Assembly: GCA_028719205.1 (NCBI GenBank)
Contig: JAQUKH010000024.1
Coordinates: forward strand, 1 to 43,777
Length of the DNA: 43,777 nucleotides
Direction of reading: 5' to 3'
Source of the DNA: a bacterium
GTDB taxonomy: Bacteria; JACRDZ01; JAQUKH01
Positions 17,189-26,775 of the stretch are shown here, piece after piece. Position 1 is the stretch's first letter, and every line of letters begins with the position of its first letter. A program made the position numbers and the translations under genes. The notes under the pieces were generated by a model. That model was not told where the DNA came from and made no database searches. It saw only the letters and a program-made list of their open reading frames with translations.

Positions 17189-18858
17189 TGTCAGGTTCAG
17201 AAATTTTATTAGACGCATTGGAAAAAGAAGGTGTGGAAGTTATGTTTGGATTTCCTGGAGGGGCTATCTTGCCCGTCTATGACGCTATTTATGATTCCAA
17301 GATCCGGCACATCCTGGTTCGTCATGAACAGGGTGCGGCGCACGCGGCTGACGGGTATGCCCGTTCAACCGGCAAGGTTGGAGTATGTATTGCCACCTCA
17401 GGCCCGGGTGCCACAAATCTGGTTACAGGCATCGCGACCGCTTATATGGATTCGATCCCTATGGTGGCAATCACAGGACAGGTGGGTACCGATCTTTTAG
17501 GAAATGACAGCTTTCAGGAAGCGGATATTTTCGGGATCACAATTCCTATTACTAAATATAATTATTTGGTGAAAAAAGTTGAAGACCTGCCGGGAATTAT
17601 AAAAGAGGCGTTTTATATCGCACGGACCGGACGCCCGGGGCCGGTTCTCATAGATATTCCAAAAAATGTCCAGGTGGCGAAGATTGAATATGACGGATAT
17701 CCGAAAGAAATAAGTATTTCAAGTTATAATCCGACCATTAAAGGTAATCCGCGGCAGATTAAATTGGCGGCTGAGGCGATAAGCAAAGCGGAAAGGCCTG
17801 TGATCTACGCTGGCGGTGGAGTGATAATATCCGGCGCTGCTGATGAATTGAAACAGTTTGCTGAAAAAATAGAGGCTCCTGTTACCATGACACTTATGGG
17901 ATTAGGCGGTTTTCCTGGGACACACATCCTTTCCATGGGAATGCTTGGAATGCATGGAACACACGCGGCAAACCACGCGGTTACGGAAAGCGACCTGTTG
18001 ATCGCGATCGGCGCGAGATTTGACGACAGAGTAACCGGAAAATTATCGGCGTTCGCGCCTAACGCGAAGGTTATCCATATAGATATTGATCCGGCGGAAA
18101 TAGGTAAACGAAAAAAGGCTGATATTCCGATCGTTGGTGATATTAAACAGGTTCTCCAGTCTTTGATAAAAGAGATAAAAACAAAGAGCCATTCCGACTG
18201 GGCAAAACGGATAGAAAACTGGAAAGCAAAGCACCCGTTAACTTATAAGAATGAAAAGGGTAAACTTAAGCCGCAGTTCGTTATTGAAAAAATTTATGAA
18301 GTAACAAAAGGCGACGCGATCATTACAACAGAAGTCGGACAGAATCAGATGTGGGCCGCCCAATATTATAAATTTGATAAACCGCGGAAATTTTTGACTT
18401 CAGGCGGTTTGGGAACAATGGGGTATGGTTTCCCGGCGGCTATCGGCGCTCAGGCGGCTAATCCGGGGAAAGTTGTTTTTGATATCGCGGGGGACGGAAG
18501 TATTCAGATGAACATTCAGGAACTTGGGACCGCGGTTTGTTCAAAACTGCCGGTGAAGATCGCGATATTAAATAATTTTAACTTAGGTATGGTCCGCCAA
18601 TGGCAGGAATTATTTTTTAATAAGCGTTATTCAAATACCTGTCTCTCGGGGAATCCTGATTTTGTCGCTCTCGCGAAGGCTTACGGGGCACACGGGATCC
18701 TGGTGAAAAAACAGGAAGAGGTTATTCCCGCGATAAAAGAAGCGATGAAGATTAATGACAGGCCGACAATAATCGATTTTCGAGTTGAACCGGAAGAAAA
18801 TGTTTTCCCGATGGTTCCGGCGGGCGCGGCAATAACAGATATGATACAATTAGCATAA
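17182..18858 (+). CDS. ilvB: Acetolactate synthase large (catalytic) subunit, 558 aa
   Basis: A ThDP enzyme that condenses pyruvate with pyruvate or 2-ketobutyrate, the first common step to branched-chain amino acids. It carries the catalytic glutamate region [15 protein letters not shown], the substrate segment [11 protein letters not shown], a central FAD-binding domain ([12 protein letters not shown]) and the ThDP-binding motif GDGSIQMN to [13 protein letters not shown]. Length is typical. ATG 17182 overlaps the end of ilvN with GGAGG six bases before, implying translational coupling. A second ATG at codon 3 is possible. Confidence 0.96.
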   Translation: MLMSGSEILLDALEKEGVEVMFGFPGGAILPVYDAIYDSKIRHILVRHEQGAAHAADGYARSTGKVGVCIATSGPGATNLVTGIATAYMDSIPMVAITGQVGTDLLGNDSFQEADIFGITIPITKYNYLVKKVEDLPGIIKEAFYIARTGRPGPVLIDIPKNVQVAKIEYDGYPKEISISSYNPTIKGNPRQIKLAAEAISKAERPVIYAGGGVIISGAADELKQFAEKIEAPVTMTLMGLGGFPGTHILSMGMLGMHGTHAANHAVTESDLLIAIGARFDDRVTGKLSAFAPNAKVIHIDIDPAEIGKRKKADIPIVGDIKQVLQSLIKEIKTKSHSDWAKRIENWKAKHPLTYKNEKGKLKPQFVIEKIYEVTKGDAIITTEVGQNQMWAAQYYKFDKPRKFLTSGGLGTMGYGFPAAIGAQAANPGKVVFDIAGDGSIQMNIQELGTAVCSKLPVKIAILNNFNLGMVRQWQELFFNKRYSNTCLSGNPDFVALAKAYGAHGILVKKQEEVIPAIKEAMKINDRPTIIDFRVEPEENVFPMVPAGAAITDMIQLA

Positions 18859-18897
18859 ATAAATATATTTATTAAACAAAATCTAAGGAGAAAAGAA

Positions 18898-19887
18898 ATG
18901 AAAGTTTATTACGAAAAAGACGCTGATCTGAAAATTCTTAAAGGTAAAAAAATAGCGGTGGTCGGTTACGGCGCCCAGGGGCACGCGCATGCCCAGAATT
19001 TAAAAGACAGCGGGCTTGATGTAGTTGTAGGTTTGCGCCCGACAAGCGAAAAAGCGAAACAGGCAAAGGCGGACGGCCTTACTGTCCTGCCGGTTGCTGA
19101 CGCTGTAAAATCCGCTGATATTGTAATGATACTGATCCCGGATGAGATACAGGGTGATGTTTATAAAGAATCAATTAAGCCCAATTTGAAAAAGAACGCG
19201 ACTTTGGCATTTGCCCATGGTTTTAATATTCATTTCGGTCAGATCGTGCCGCCGGCTGATACAGATGTAATCATGATAGCTCCGAAGGGGCCCGGGAAAC
19301 TTGTTAGAAGCGTTTATCTGGAAGGAAAGGGAGTGCCATGCCTTATAGCCATTCATCAGGATGCTTCAGGCAAGGCAAAAAATATAGCGCTTGCTTATGC
19401 CAGAGGTATCGGCGGTACAAGGGCGGGTGTTATTGAAACCAATTTCAGGGAAGAAACAGAAACCGATCTTTTTGGCGAGCAAAGTGTCCTGTGCGGCGGG
19501 GTAAGTTCATTGATCATGGCAGGCTTTGAAACACTTGTGGAAGCCGGATACGCGCCGGAAATGGCGTATTTTGAATGCCTTCATGAGGTTAAATTAATTA
19601 CTGATCTTATTAATGACGGGGGGATTTCGTATATGAGAGACGCGATCAGCAACACCGCGAAGTACGGCGATATTACACGCGGGCCGAGAATTGTTACGGC
19701 TGAGACTAAAAAAGAGATGAAAAAGATCCTGACTGAGATCCAGAGTGGACAGTTTGCCAGAGAATGGATGCTTGAAAATAAAGTTAATCGCCCGGTGTTT
19801 AACGCGCTTTTGAAAAAGGACAAAGAACATCAGATCGAAAAAGTCGGCGATGAACTTCGTAAGATGATGGTTTGGAAGAAGAAGTAA
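18898..19887 (+). CDS. ilvC: Ketol-acid reductoisomerase, 329 aa
   Basis: Class I (short) KARI. The N-terminal Rossmann domain has [17 protein letters not shown] for NADPH, and the knotted domain has the acidic metal-binding segments [14 protein letters not shown] and EVKLITDLI. It isomerises and reduces acetolactate or acetohydroxybutyrate using Mg2+ and NADPH, feeding IlvD. AAGGAG precedes the ATG. Its stop codon overlaps the psd start by one base. Cytoplasmic; clearly part of the ilvN-ilvB-ilvC run. Confidence 0.97.
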   Translation: MKVYYEKDADLKILKGKKIAVVGYGAQGHAHAQNLKDSGLDVVVGLRPTSEKAKQAKADGLTVLPVADAVKSADIVMILIPDEIQGDVYKESIKPNLKKNATLAFAHGFNIHFGQIVPPADTDVIMIAPKGPGKLVRSVYLEGKGVPCLIAIHQDASGKAKNIALAYARGIGGTRAGVIETNFREETETDLFGEQSVLCGGVSSLIMAGFETLVEAGYAPEMAYFECLHEVKLITDLINDGGISYMRDAISNTAKYGDITRGPRIVTAETKKEMKKILTEIQSGQFAREWMLENKVNRPVFNALLKKDKEHQIEKVGDELRKMMVWKKK

Positions 19888-20510
19888 TGGTTGCTAAGGA
19901 AGGAATTCAAATAGCCTTTTATTTTATATTTGGCGCGATTGCCGCGTTTTATATTGGATTAGGGGCATTAGGTTTTATTTTTATTCTTTTAGCTTGTTTC
20001 ATTTTGTTTTTTTTCAGGAATCCTGACAGGGTTCAGCCAAAGGGCGAAAATTTGATCTTGTCGCCGGCTGATGGTAAAATAATTGAAATACAGAAAATAA
20101 AAGAGGAAAAATATTTAAAGGCGGATTCGATCAAAGTCAGTATTTTCCTTTCTATTTTTAATGTTCATATTAACCGTTCGCCGATAAGCGGAAAGATCAA
20201 ATATTTTGAGTATCAAAAGGGCAAGTTCCTGGTTGCGAGCCACAAAGAGGCAACTGATAAAAATGAAAAAAATATCATCGGGATCAAAGGTAAAAAATTC
20301 GATCTCTTAGTTTATCAGATTACAGGATTAATTGCCCGGCGAGTCGTATTTTGGCTGAACTTAGAAGAAGATGTATCAGCGGGACAACGGATCGGTTTGA
20401 TGAAGTTTGGTTCACGGATGGATGTTTTTTGTCCGATAAATACGGAATTAAAGATCAAGATCGGAGATAAAGTGCGGGCGGGTGAAACAGTGCTGGGAGA
20501 GGTGAAATAA
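19887..20510 (+). CDS. psd: Phosphatidylserine decarboxylase, short form, 207 aa
   Basis: Pyruvoyl enzyme that makes phosphatidylethanolamine. After a hydrophobic N-terminal membrane segment (~8-45) come LSPADGKI, VHINRSPISG, KGKFLVASH with KNE and the C-terminal FGSRMDVF. Autocleavage in this family occurs at Gly-Ser (here 175-176), and the new N-terminal Ser becomes the pyruvoyl group. The ~210-residue short form is typical of bacteria that pair psd with pssA. ATG 19887 overlaps the ilvC stop (TAATG); an in-frame TTG at 19872 is the less likely alternative. The block ilvC-psd-pssA-leuA recurs in many bacteria (general knowledge). Confidence 0.94.
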   Translation: MVAKEGIQIAFYFIFGAIAAFYIGLGALGFIFILLACFILFFFRNPDRVQPKGENLILSPADGKIIEIQKIKEEKYLKADSIKVSIFLSIFNVHINRSPISGKIKYFEYQKGKFLVASHKEATDKNEKNIIGIKGKKFDLLVYQITGLIARRVVFWLNLEEDVSAGQRIGLMKFGSRMDVFCPINTELKIKIGDKVRAGETVLGEVK

Positions 20511-20521
20511 GGAGGCGAAAA

Positions 20522-21301
20522 ATGGAAAAGAAAAATACAAGAAGCAAAGGAATTTATATTATCCCGAATATGCTTACATTGGGGAATTTATTTTGCGGAT
20601 TTCTGTCAATAATAAGTTCTCTTGACGGCAAGTTTGAAATGGCGGCATATTATATTATACTCGCGGCGTTTTTTGACGGTATGGACGGCCGGGTCGCGCG
20701 TATGACAAATTCACACAGCAAATTTGGCGTTGAATTTGATTCTTTAGCGGATCTTGCTTCTTTTGGCATGGCGCCGGCTCTGTTAATTTATTTATTCGCC
20801 CTGAGGGCTTATGGAAAGCTGGGTTGGATGGTTGCGTTCCTTTTTGTGGCAGGCGGCGCGCTCAGGCTCGCGAGATTCAACGTTCTGGTGGATAAAGCGG
20901 AGAAAAATTTTTTCACAGGGCTTCCGATCCCTTCCGCGGCGACAGTTGTTATTTCTTATATTCTGATCGCTATCCATTACAACTGGACTGATAATTGGCC
21001 CGGATATAAAATTATTTTGCCAATAATGATGATCCTGATATCTTTTCTAATGGTCAGTAATCTGAGATATTTTGGTTTTAAGGAATTGGACCTGAAAAAG
21101 AAAAAGCCGTTTAATTTACTCGTTATCGCGATAATAGGAATTTATATTATTGTTTTAAATCCTCAAATGCTTTTATTTATATTATCTTTATTGTATCTGA
21201 TTTCAGGCATATTATCTCCTTTGCTTTTCCCTTTAACCGGGAAAGAAAAAGTATTAAAAGAATCAGCTGAACAAAAAAATGTAATAAAAGCGGTGAAATA
21301 A
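20522..21301 (+). CDS. pssA: CDP-diacylglycerol--serine O-phosphatidyltransferase, 259 aa
   Basis: Integral-membrane CDP-alcohol phosphatidyltransferase that makes phosphatidylserine, the substrate of the adjacent Psd. The signature D-G-x2-A-R-x8-G-x3-D-x3-D is complete: DGRVAR, KFG, EFDSLAD. Six to eight hydrophobic segments are visible (IPNMLTLGNLFCGF first; IIVLNPQMLLFILSLLYLISG late). GGAGG precedes the ATG, 11 bases after psd. The two genes form a phosphatidylethanolamine synthesis pair within an amino acid operon. Confidence 0.95.
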   Translation: MEKKNTRSKGIYIIPNMLTLGNLFCGFLSIISSLDGKFEMAAYYIILAAFFDGMDGRVARMTNSHSKFGVEFDSLADLASFGMAPALLIYLFALRAYGKLGWMVAFLFVAGGALRLARFNVLVDKAEKNFFTGLPIPSAATVVISYILIAIHYNWTDNWPGYKIILPIMMILISFLMVSNLRYFGFKELDLKKKKPFNLLVIAIIGIYIIVLNPQMLLFILSLLYLISGILSPLLFPLTGKEKVLKESAEQKNVIKAVK

Positions 21302-21356
21302 CTTAAAAATTCCCTCCAACAAATAGAAGATTAAACATAAGTATGAAAGGTATATC

Positions 21357-22874
21357 ATGGGAAAAAATATAATAATATTTGATACTACACTGCGTGACGG
21401 AGAGCAATCTCCGGGAATAAGTTTGAATATTCAGGATAAATTGGAAATTGCGATGCAATTGGCCCGCTTAGGCGTTGATGTAATAGAGGCCGGTTTCCCA
21501 ATAACATCGGAAGGCGATTTCAAGGCGGTAAAAACTATTGCTGAAGAAGTAGAAGGCCCGGTTATCTGCGGGCTTTCGCGCGCGGTCAGAAAAGATATAG
21601 AGCGGGCCGGGGATGCGCTTAGGAATTGTAAAAAACCCAGGATCCATACATTTATTAACAGCTCGGATGTGCAGATCAAACATCAGCTGAAAAAGACGCG
21701 TAAGGAAGTTTTACAGATGACGGAAGAGGCGGTAAAACTGGCTAAAAGTATTTGTAACGATATTGAATTTTCCGCGATGGACGCCACCCGGGCGGATATT
21801 AATTTCATATATGAACTTGTAGGTGTGGCTATTGAGAACGGGGCAACAACTATAAATATTCCTGATACTGTCGGGTATTCAATGCCATGGGAGTTTGGAG
21901 AATTTATAGCCTCAATAATAAAAAATGTCAAAAGAAGCCGCGAAGTGGTTTGGAGTGTTCATTGCCATAATGATCTGGGCCTTTCCGTGGCAAATTCAAT
22001 TTGTGCCGTAAAAAATGGCGTGACCCAGGTAGAATGTACTATTAACGGTATCGGCGAGAGGGCCGGAAATGCCGCGATGGAAGAACTTGTTATGATAATG
22101 GATACCCGTAAGGATATTTTAAACGTGTCAACAAAAATAAAAACCGCTGAAATAATGAAAACCAGCCAGTTGATCAGCCGTTTAACCGGGTATCAGGTCC
22201 AGCCTAATAAGGCGATCGTAGGGATGAACGCGTTCGCGCATACGTCGGGTATCCATCAGGATGGTGTGCTCAAAGAACGAACCACTTTTGAGATAATGAA
22301 CCCTCAGAAAATAGGATTAAAAGAAAGCAAGCTGATCCTTGGAAAAACGTCAGGCCGCCACGCGTTCAGCAAACATCTTGGGGAGCTTGGATATTTTCTT
22401 AATGAGGAAAGCCTGGAAAGAGCGTTCGTAAGGTTCAAAGATCTTGCGGATAAAAAAGTTGAGATCACTGAAAATGACCTGGAGGCGATCGCTCAGGATG
22501 AAAAAAGGATCTCACAAAAAGAAACTTTCGTGTTTGAATCTATTGAAACCTCAAGCGGCACAGGGAAAATTCCGCAGGCTTCGATCAAATTAAAGAAAGA
22601 TGATAAAATTATTTCGGCTAAGGCTGATGGAGACGGACAGGTTGATGCTGTTTGCAACGCGATAAGCCGCGCGACTGGAATTAAAACGAAACTTCTGGTT
22701 TATAATGTAAGTTCAATTACTTCAGGTTTGGATTCGCAGGGTGAGGTTACTATTCATCTTGAGATCGGCGGGAAAAGAATAATCGGGCGCGGGGTAAGCA
22801 CGGATATTATCGAGGCAAGCGCGAAGGCATATTTGAACGCGATAAACAAATCTATACAACTCAAGGAGAAATAA
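21357..22874 (+). CDS. leuA: 2-Isopropylmalate synthase, 505 aa
   Basis: First committed step of leucine synthesis (acetyl-CoA + 2-ketoisovalerate). The N-terminal TIM barrel has DTTLRDGEQSPGI and the metal-binding HCHNDLGLSVANS, plus NGIGERAGNAAMEE. The C-terminal allosteric domain (~390-505) indicates leucine feedback control. Residue pattern and length match bacterial LeuA rather than homocitrate or citramalate synthase, and leuCD follow. AAAGG lies before the ATG. A strong hairpin terminator follows the stop immediately, separating leuA from leuCD. Confidence 0.95.
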   Translation: MGKNIIIFDTTLRDGEQSPGISLNIQDKLEIAMQLARLGVDVIEAGFPITSEGDFKAVKTIAEEVEGPVICGLSRAVRKDIERAGDALRNCKKPRIHTFINSSDVQIKHQLKKTRKEVLQMTEEAVKLAKSICNDIEFSAMDATRADINFIYELVGVAIENGATTINIPDTVGYSMPWEFGEFIASIIKNVKRSREVVWSVHCHNDLGLSVANSICAVKNGVTQVECTINGIGERAGNAAMEELVMIMDTRKDILNVSTKIKTAEIMKTSQLISRLTGYQVQPNKAIVGMNAFAHTSGIHQDGVLKERTTFEIMNPQKIGLKESKLILGKTSGRHAFSKHLGELGYFLNEESLERAFVRFKDLADKKVEITENDLEAIAQDEKRISQKETFVFESIETSSGTGKIPQASIKLKKDDKIISAKADGDGQVDAVCNAISRATGIKTKLLVYNVSSITSGLDSQGEVTIHLEIGGKRIIGRGVSTDIIEASAKAYLNAINKSIQLKEK

Positions 22875-22875
22875 A

Positions 22876-22927
22876 AAAAGCACTTTATGTAATAGGAGGG
22901 CAAACGTTTTCTACATAAAGTGCTTTT
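22876..22927 (+). terminator. Intrinsic terminator after leuA
   Basis: A perfect 16-bp inverted repeat (22876-22891 with 22912-22927) encloses a 20-base loop and ends in TTTT, directly after the leuA stop. The symmetric A and T tracts could act in both directions. It implies that the next small gene and leuCD have a separate promoter or depend on read-through. Confidence 0.82.
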
Positions 22928-22990
22928 CCATTTAATTGATCGGCAGATATAAAAAAATACTTTAGATAAATTATCTGAGGGGAGGATTAT

Positions 22991-23146
22991 ATGGAAGATA
23001 AAAAAGAAATGGAAAACAGAAGAAAGATCAGAATAGACCGGAGAAAAATTAAAGAAGAATTATTTCATAGAATTTGGGACAGAAGGGTTAAAGACTGGGA
23101 TAGAAGAGCTTCGAATGAAGACACGGAAGAGAAAAAACTAAAATAA
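22991..23146 (+). CDS. Small, highly charged protein of unknown function, 51 aa
   Basis: ATG 22991 is preceded by GGGGAGGA at ideal spacing, and the frame is open for 51 codons to TAA. The product is mostly Lys, Arg, Glu and Asp, with an internal echo (IWDRRVKDWDRR) and no hydrophobic core, so it may be an extended helix or a nucleic-acid or protein-binding tail. I recognise no family. It lies between the leuA terminator and leuC. A short perfect inverted repeat (AGATAA-A-TTATCT, 22964-22976) lies just upstream and could be an operator. Strong RBS and position argue for a real gene. Confidence 0.6.
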   Translation: MEDKKEMENRRKIRIDRRKIKEELFHRIWDRRVKDWDRRASNEDTEEKKLK

Positions 23147-23170
23147 AATTATAAAAATCGGGGTGAATTT

Positions 23171-24424
23171 ATGACAATTACTGAAAAAATACTGGCAAAG
23201 CATTGCGGGAAAAAGGAAGTTGTTCCGGGCGAATTGATACTTGCTAAAGTAGATCTGGCTTTGAGCAACGATGTTACGGCACCTCTGGCAATAAATGAAT
23301 TTAAAAAGTCAGGGACAAAAAAAGTGTTTGACCGTAATAAAGTGGTTTTGGTACCGGATCATTTTACTCCAAACAAGGATATAGCGTCCGCCGAACAATG
23401 TAAGGTTATGAGATGTTTTGCCAGAGAGCAGAAAATAACGAACTTTTATGAAGTCGGCAGGATGGGAGTTGAACACGCGCTTTTGCCGGAACAGGGTTTG
23501 GTAAAACCGGGTATGGTAATTATCGGCGCTGATTCGCATACCTGTACTTACGGCGCGCTTGGCGCGTTCGCGACAGGTGTCGGGAGCACGGATATAGCCG
23601 CGGCAATGGTTACAGGAAAAGCATGGTTTAAGGTTCCCGCTACAATGAAGTTCATTTATCACGGAAAGATGCCTAAATGGATCGGCGGCAAGGATTTGAT
23701 CCTGCATACTATCGGGGATATCGGAGTGGATGGCGCGCTTTATAATTCGATGGAGTTTACCGGGAACGCGATCGACAATTTATCCGTGGAAGGCCGTTTG
23801 ACCATGGCGAATATGGCGATCGAGGCCGGCGGTAAAAATGGGATCTTTCACGTTGATAAAAAGACGATTGAATATCTAAAGGATAAGACTAAAGATAAAT
23901 ATACTATATTCGAAAGTGATAATGACGCGAAATATATCAGCGTGCATGAATATGATGTAAGCAAGCTTAAACCAAAGGTGGCGGCGCCTCATCTGCCGAG
24001 CAATGTAAAATCTGCTGTCGAATATAAGAATGTGATGATCGATCAGGTTATAATTGGTTCGTGCACAAACGGGCGGATATCGGACCTTCGGGTGGCGGCA
24101 GCAATTTTAAAAAATAAAAAGGTTCATCCTTATGTCAGGCTGATTGTTATTCCTGCTACTCAAAAGATCTATCAGCAGGCTATGAAAGAAGGTTTGCTTG
24201 ATATTTTTATTAATGCGAACGCGGCGGTATCAACACCGACCTGCGGCCCTTGTTTAGGCGGACATATGGGGATCCTGGGCGAAGGAGAACGTGCTTTGGC
24301 GACAACCAACAGGAATTTTGTAGGCCGTATGGGACATCCAAAGAGCGAGGTATATTTGTCAGGCCCTGCCGTGGCTGCCGCAAGCGCGATAAAAGGAAAA
24401 ATAACCAGTCCGGAGGAGATATAA
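23171..24424 (+). CDS. leuC: 3-Isopropylmalate dehydratase large subunit, 417 aa
   Basis: Aconitase-superfamily protein carrying the [4Fe-4S] cluster that isomerises 2- to 3-isopropylmalate. Motifs are [18 protein letters not shown], the cluster cysteine in GSCTNGR and the pair in CGPCLGG. The ~417-residue length is the short type found in archaea and many bacteria. This type also includes homoaconitase and methylthioalkylmalate-type enzymes, but proximity to leuA supports leucine synthesis. GGGGTGA is the ribosome-binding site. The stop codon abuts the leuD ATG. Confidence 0.93.
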   Translation: MTITEKILAKHCGKKEVVPGELILAKVDLALSNDVTAPLAINEFKKSGTKKVFDRNKVVLVPDHFTPNKDIASAEQCKVMRCFAREQKITNFYEVGRMGVEHALLPEQGLVKPGMVIIGADSHTCTYGALGAFATGVGSTDIAAAMVTGKAWFKVPATMKFIYHGKMPKWIGGKDLILHTIGDIGVDGALYNSMEFTGNAIDNLSVEGRLTMANMAIEAGGKNGIFHVDKKTIEYLKDKTKDKYTIFESDNDAKYISVHEYDVSKLKPKVAAPHLPSNVKSAVEYKNVMIDQVIIGSCTNGRISDLRVAAAILKNKKVHPYVRLIVIPATQKIYQQAMKEGLLDIFINANAAVSTPTCGPCLGGHMGILGEGERALATTNRNFVGRMGHPKSEVYLSGPAVAAASAIKGKITSPEEI

Positions 24425-24907
24425 ATGAAAATACAGGGTAAAGTATGGAAATTCAAAGATGATGTAAACACGGATGAAATAATTCCGGCAAGGAGACTGA
24501 ACACCTCAGATCCTAAAGAATTGGTCAAATATTTTATGGAGGATATTGACACTGATTTTATTAATAAAATGAAACCCGGAGATATTATTGTCGCGGGTAA
24601 GAATTTTGGATGCGGTTCCTCACGGGAGCACGCGCCTATAGCTGTTAAATATTCGGGAATATCCGCAGTAATAGCGGGTTCTTTCGCGAGAATATTTTAT
24701 CGTAACGCGATAAATATAGGCCTGCCTATTCTTGAATCTCCTGACGCGGCAGCGGAAATTAAAGAAGGGGATAAGATCGAAATTGATTTTGATCAAGGCC
24801 AAATAAAAAATTTAACTACGAATAAAATTTATGAAACCGCGCCATTCCCGCCATTTATGCAGGAACTGATCTCAGCGGGCGGGTTGATGTCCTGGATTAA
24901 AAAATAA
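24425..24907 (+). CDS. leuD: 3-Isopropylmalate dehydratase small subunit, 160 aa
   Basis: The swivel-domain partner of LeuC. It shows [14 protein letters not shown] near the start and the substrate-binding YL/V-loop region [13 protein letters not shown], then [18 protein letters not shown]. It begins at the base after the leuC stop, so translation is coupled (AGGAG overlaps the end of leuC). Length is typical of the short archaeal/bacterial type. No leuB is present in the window, so the next pathway enzyme must be encoded elsewhere. Confidence 0.94.
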   Translation: MKIQGKVWKFKDDVNTDEIIPARRLNTSDPKELVKYFMEDIDTDFINKMKPGDIIVAGKNFGCGSSREHAPIAVKYSGISAVIAGSFARIFYRNAINIGLPILESPDAAAEIKEGDKIEIDFDQGQIKNLTTNKIYETAPFPPFMQELISAGGLMSWIKK

Positions 24908-24926
24908 ATATTTATAGGGAACAAAA

Positions 24927-25943
24927 TTGAAAGATAATGACAAACGCATAGGCTTTACTACCTCCATTCCAGTAGAGGTAATTTTTGCCGCAGGGTTTAT
25001 TCCGCTTGATCTTAATAATATTTTTATCAATCATCTTCAAAAAGAAAAACTTGTTGAATTCGCTGAAGAAGCGGGTTTTCCACGCAATACCTGCAGCTGG
25101 ATCAAAGGAATTTATTCCACAGCGTTAAAACTTAAAATGAAAAGGGTTATCGGGGTCACGCAGGGTGATTGCAGTAATACTCACGCCCTGATGGAGACAT
25201 GGCAATTGAGGGGGATCGAGGTAATCCCTTTTTCCTATCCATATGGCCGCGATGAAAAACAGTTAAAGTATGAGATATCAAAATTAATTGAATATTTTGG
25301 TACAACCTGGGCTGAGGTAAAAAAGGTCAAACAGAGATTAGACAAAATAAGAAGCTTGTTAATCAGGCTGGATGAACTAACATGGAAAGAAGGCAGGATT
25401 AGCGGGTTTATCAACCATTTGTATCTTGTGGCAAGCAGTGATTTTAACGGGAGTTTTGAACAGTTTGAAGAGAAATTAACGCGGTTTCTGGATATTGCTA
25501 AAAAATCACCAAAAATAAACGCGGGAATGTCCCTGCCAAGGATTGCCTATATTGGCGTTCCGCCCATTTTCTCCGATTTTTATCTTTTCCTTGAAGGATT
25601 GGGAGTCCATGTTGTTTATAATGAGATCCAGCGCCAGTTTAGCATGCCATACCTGAAGCAGGATATCACGGAACAATACAGTTCTTTTTCCTATCCTTAT
25701 GGAGCTTTTTTCCGGCTCAAAGATATTAAAAAAGAGCTTAAAAGGCGAAAAATTGACGGCGTTATCCACTATACCCAGAGTTTTTGCTTCCGCCAGATCG
25801 AGGATCTGATATTCAGGCATGAGATCGATATGCCTTTTTTAAGTATAGAAGGGGACAGGCCGGGAAATCTTGACGCCAGGACGAAGTTGAGAATTGAGAG
25901 TTTTGTGGAGATGCTTTATGAAAGAAAACAAAAAAGAAGTTAA
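24927..25943 (+). CDS. 2-Hydroxyacyl-CoA dehydratase D-component family protein, 338 aa
   Basis: Resembles one subunit of the HgdB/BcrB/BcrC/FldB group, iron-sulphur proteins that remove water from 2-hydroxyacyl-CoA or act in benzoyl-CoA reductase. Features: N-terminal FTTSIPVEVIFAAGFIPLDL, and three candidate cluster cysteines in NTCSW, GDCSN and SFCFRQ. The C-terminal MPFLSIEGDRPG loop is typical. The start is TTG 24927, 19 bases after leuD, with GGGA upstream; no ATG precedes the conserved N-terminal motif. No second subunit and no ATP-dependent activator are nearby, so it may be one of the single-gene relatives of unknown reaction. It overlaps the next, convergent gene by 4 bases. Confidence 0.8.
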   Translation: MKDNDKRIGFTTSIPVEVIFAAGFIPLDLNNIFINHLQKEKLVEFAEEAGFPRNTCSWIKGIYSTALKLKMKRVIGVTQGDCSNTHALMETWQLRGIEVIPFSYPYGRDEKQLKYEISKLIEYFGTTWAEVKKVKQRLDKIRSLLIRLDELTWKEGRISGFINHLYLVASSDFNGSFEQFEEKLTRFLDIAKKSPKINAGMSLPRIAYIGVPPIFSDFYLFLEGLGVHVVYNEIQRQFSMPYLKQDITEQYSSFSYPYGAFFRLKDIKKELKRRKIDGVIHYTQSFCFRQIEDLIFRHEIDMPFLSIEGDRPGNLDARTKLRIESFVEMLYERKQKRS

Positions 25944-26710
25944 TCCGCGGATACAGATTCAGTAATGTTGTTTTGATAAACTCTTTCAATAAACTTTTTT
26001 TCTATAAAATAAAAAAATAAAAATATCAGGGTTTGATTTAATAAAGCCGCTATTAAGCCATGTTTGGATCCGTACCACACCGCGATTGCGTACGCCTGAA
26101 TTTGTCCGATCCCGTACATCGGATTGTTAAAATATTTATATGGTCCGGTTTCAACGAAATCAGTGATCTTTTTTCCTAGGAACATGTCTTTCCAGTAATA
26201 AATATCTATTGATACTACCTTCGCTGCCCATATTTTTATAATAAAACCAAATATAAATAGAATTGCCAATATTACAAGTAAAAGTTCTTTATGAAAAAAA
26301 TTTAATAAATTTCCTGAGGTTGTCGAGGCTATATATCCGATACTTAGCGCGTTATGGAAAAATATGAAACCCAGTGTTGCTTCGTAAGCCAAATATCCTT
26401 CATGTTCATCGCCCCACTTTTTAATAAACCAATGACGAAAACCGTTTTCTTTAAGAACAAGTGTTATAAAACCTATATAAAATACTTCAACCAGAATAAA
26501 ATAGAAAATAGCCAGTTTATAATTGTGAGGCTGATAATTGACTATATATATGGAAAAAGTTAGAGAAGAGAGTATTGCGATCGTCCTGGGTATAGTCGCG
26601 TGTTTTACGACGTAACCTGATATCGAAAGCAGGAGTGTGATAAAAAGGTGAAATTTCTTAAGAAAATTAGTAATTATATTTTTATATGGCATTTTGCTTA
26701 TTTTAAACAT
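25940..26710 (-). CDS. Membrane methyltransferase, isoprenylcysteine/phosphatidylethanolamine methyltransferase-like, 256 aa
   Basis: Six or so hydrophobic segments and a C-terminal ETGPYKYFNNPMYGIGQ motif, the GPY-x-Y-x-x-x-P-MY signature of the ICMT/PEMT-type methyltransferases that bind S-adenosylmethionine at the membrane. It also has a final VIEKKFIERVY-like tail (FIEKKFIERVYQN). Lipid N-methylation (phosphatidylethanolamine to choline) or isoprenoid/lipid O-methylation are both possible. ATG 26710 is preferred over an upstream in-frame TTG at 26743, because that TTG lies in the -35 region of a promoter whose TATAAT ends six bases before the ATG. No Shine-Dalgarno is present, so translation may be leaderless. 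Its 3' end overlaps the preceding plus-strand gene by 4 bases. Confidence 0.78.
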   Translation of the reverse strand: MFKISKMPYKNIITNFLKKFHLFITLLLSISGYVVKHATIPRTIAILSSLTFSIYIVNYQPHNYKLAIFYFILVEVFYIGFITLVLKENGFRHWFIKKWGDEHEGYLAYEATLGFIFFHNALSIGYIASTTSGNLLNFFHKELLLVILAILFIFGFIIKIWAAKVVSIDIYYWKDMFLGKKITDFVETGPYKYFNNPMYGIGQIQAYAIAVWYGSKHGLIAALLNQTLIFLFFYFIEKKFIERVYQNNITESVSAD

Positions 26711-26716
26711 ATGCTT

Positions 26717-26743
26717 ATTATATCCTAAAATCTTAAATTTCAA
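26717..26743 (-). promoter_or_regulatory. Promoter directly upstream of the membrane methyltransferase
   Basis: Minus strand TTGAAA (26743-26738), 15-base spacer, perfect TATAAT (26722-26717), then six bases to ATG 26710. Transcription would start at or next to the A of the start codon. Confidence 0.55.
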
Positions 26744-26775
26744 AAATTAATTAATAAACATTTCAGCCCTACGTA

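Noticed and set aside
24927-24929. TTG start of the dehydratase-like gene as a sign of truncation
   Set aside because: The conserved N-terminal motif follows immediately and upstream sequence is leuD; TTG is a normal alternative start.
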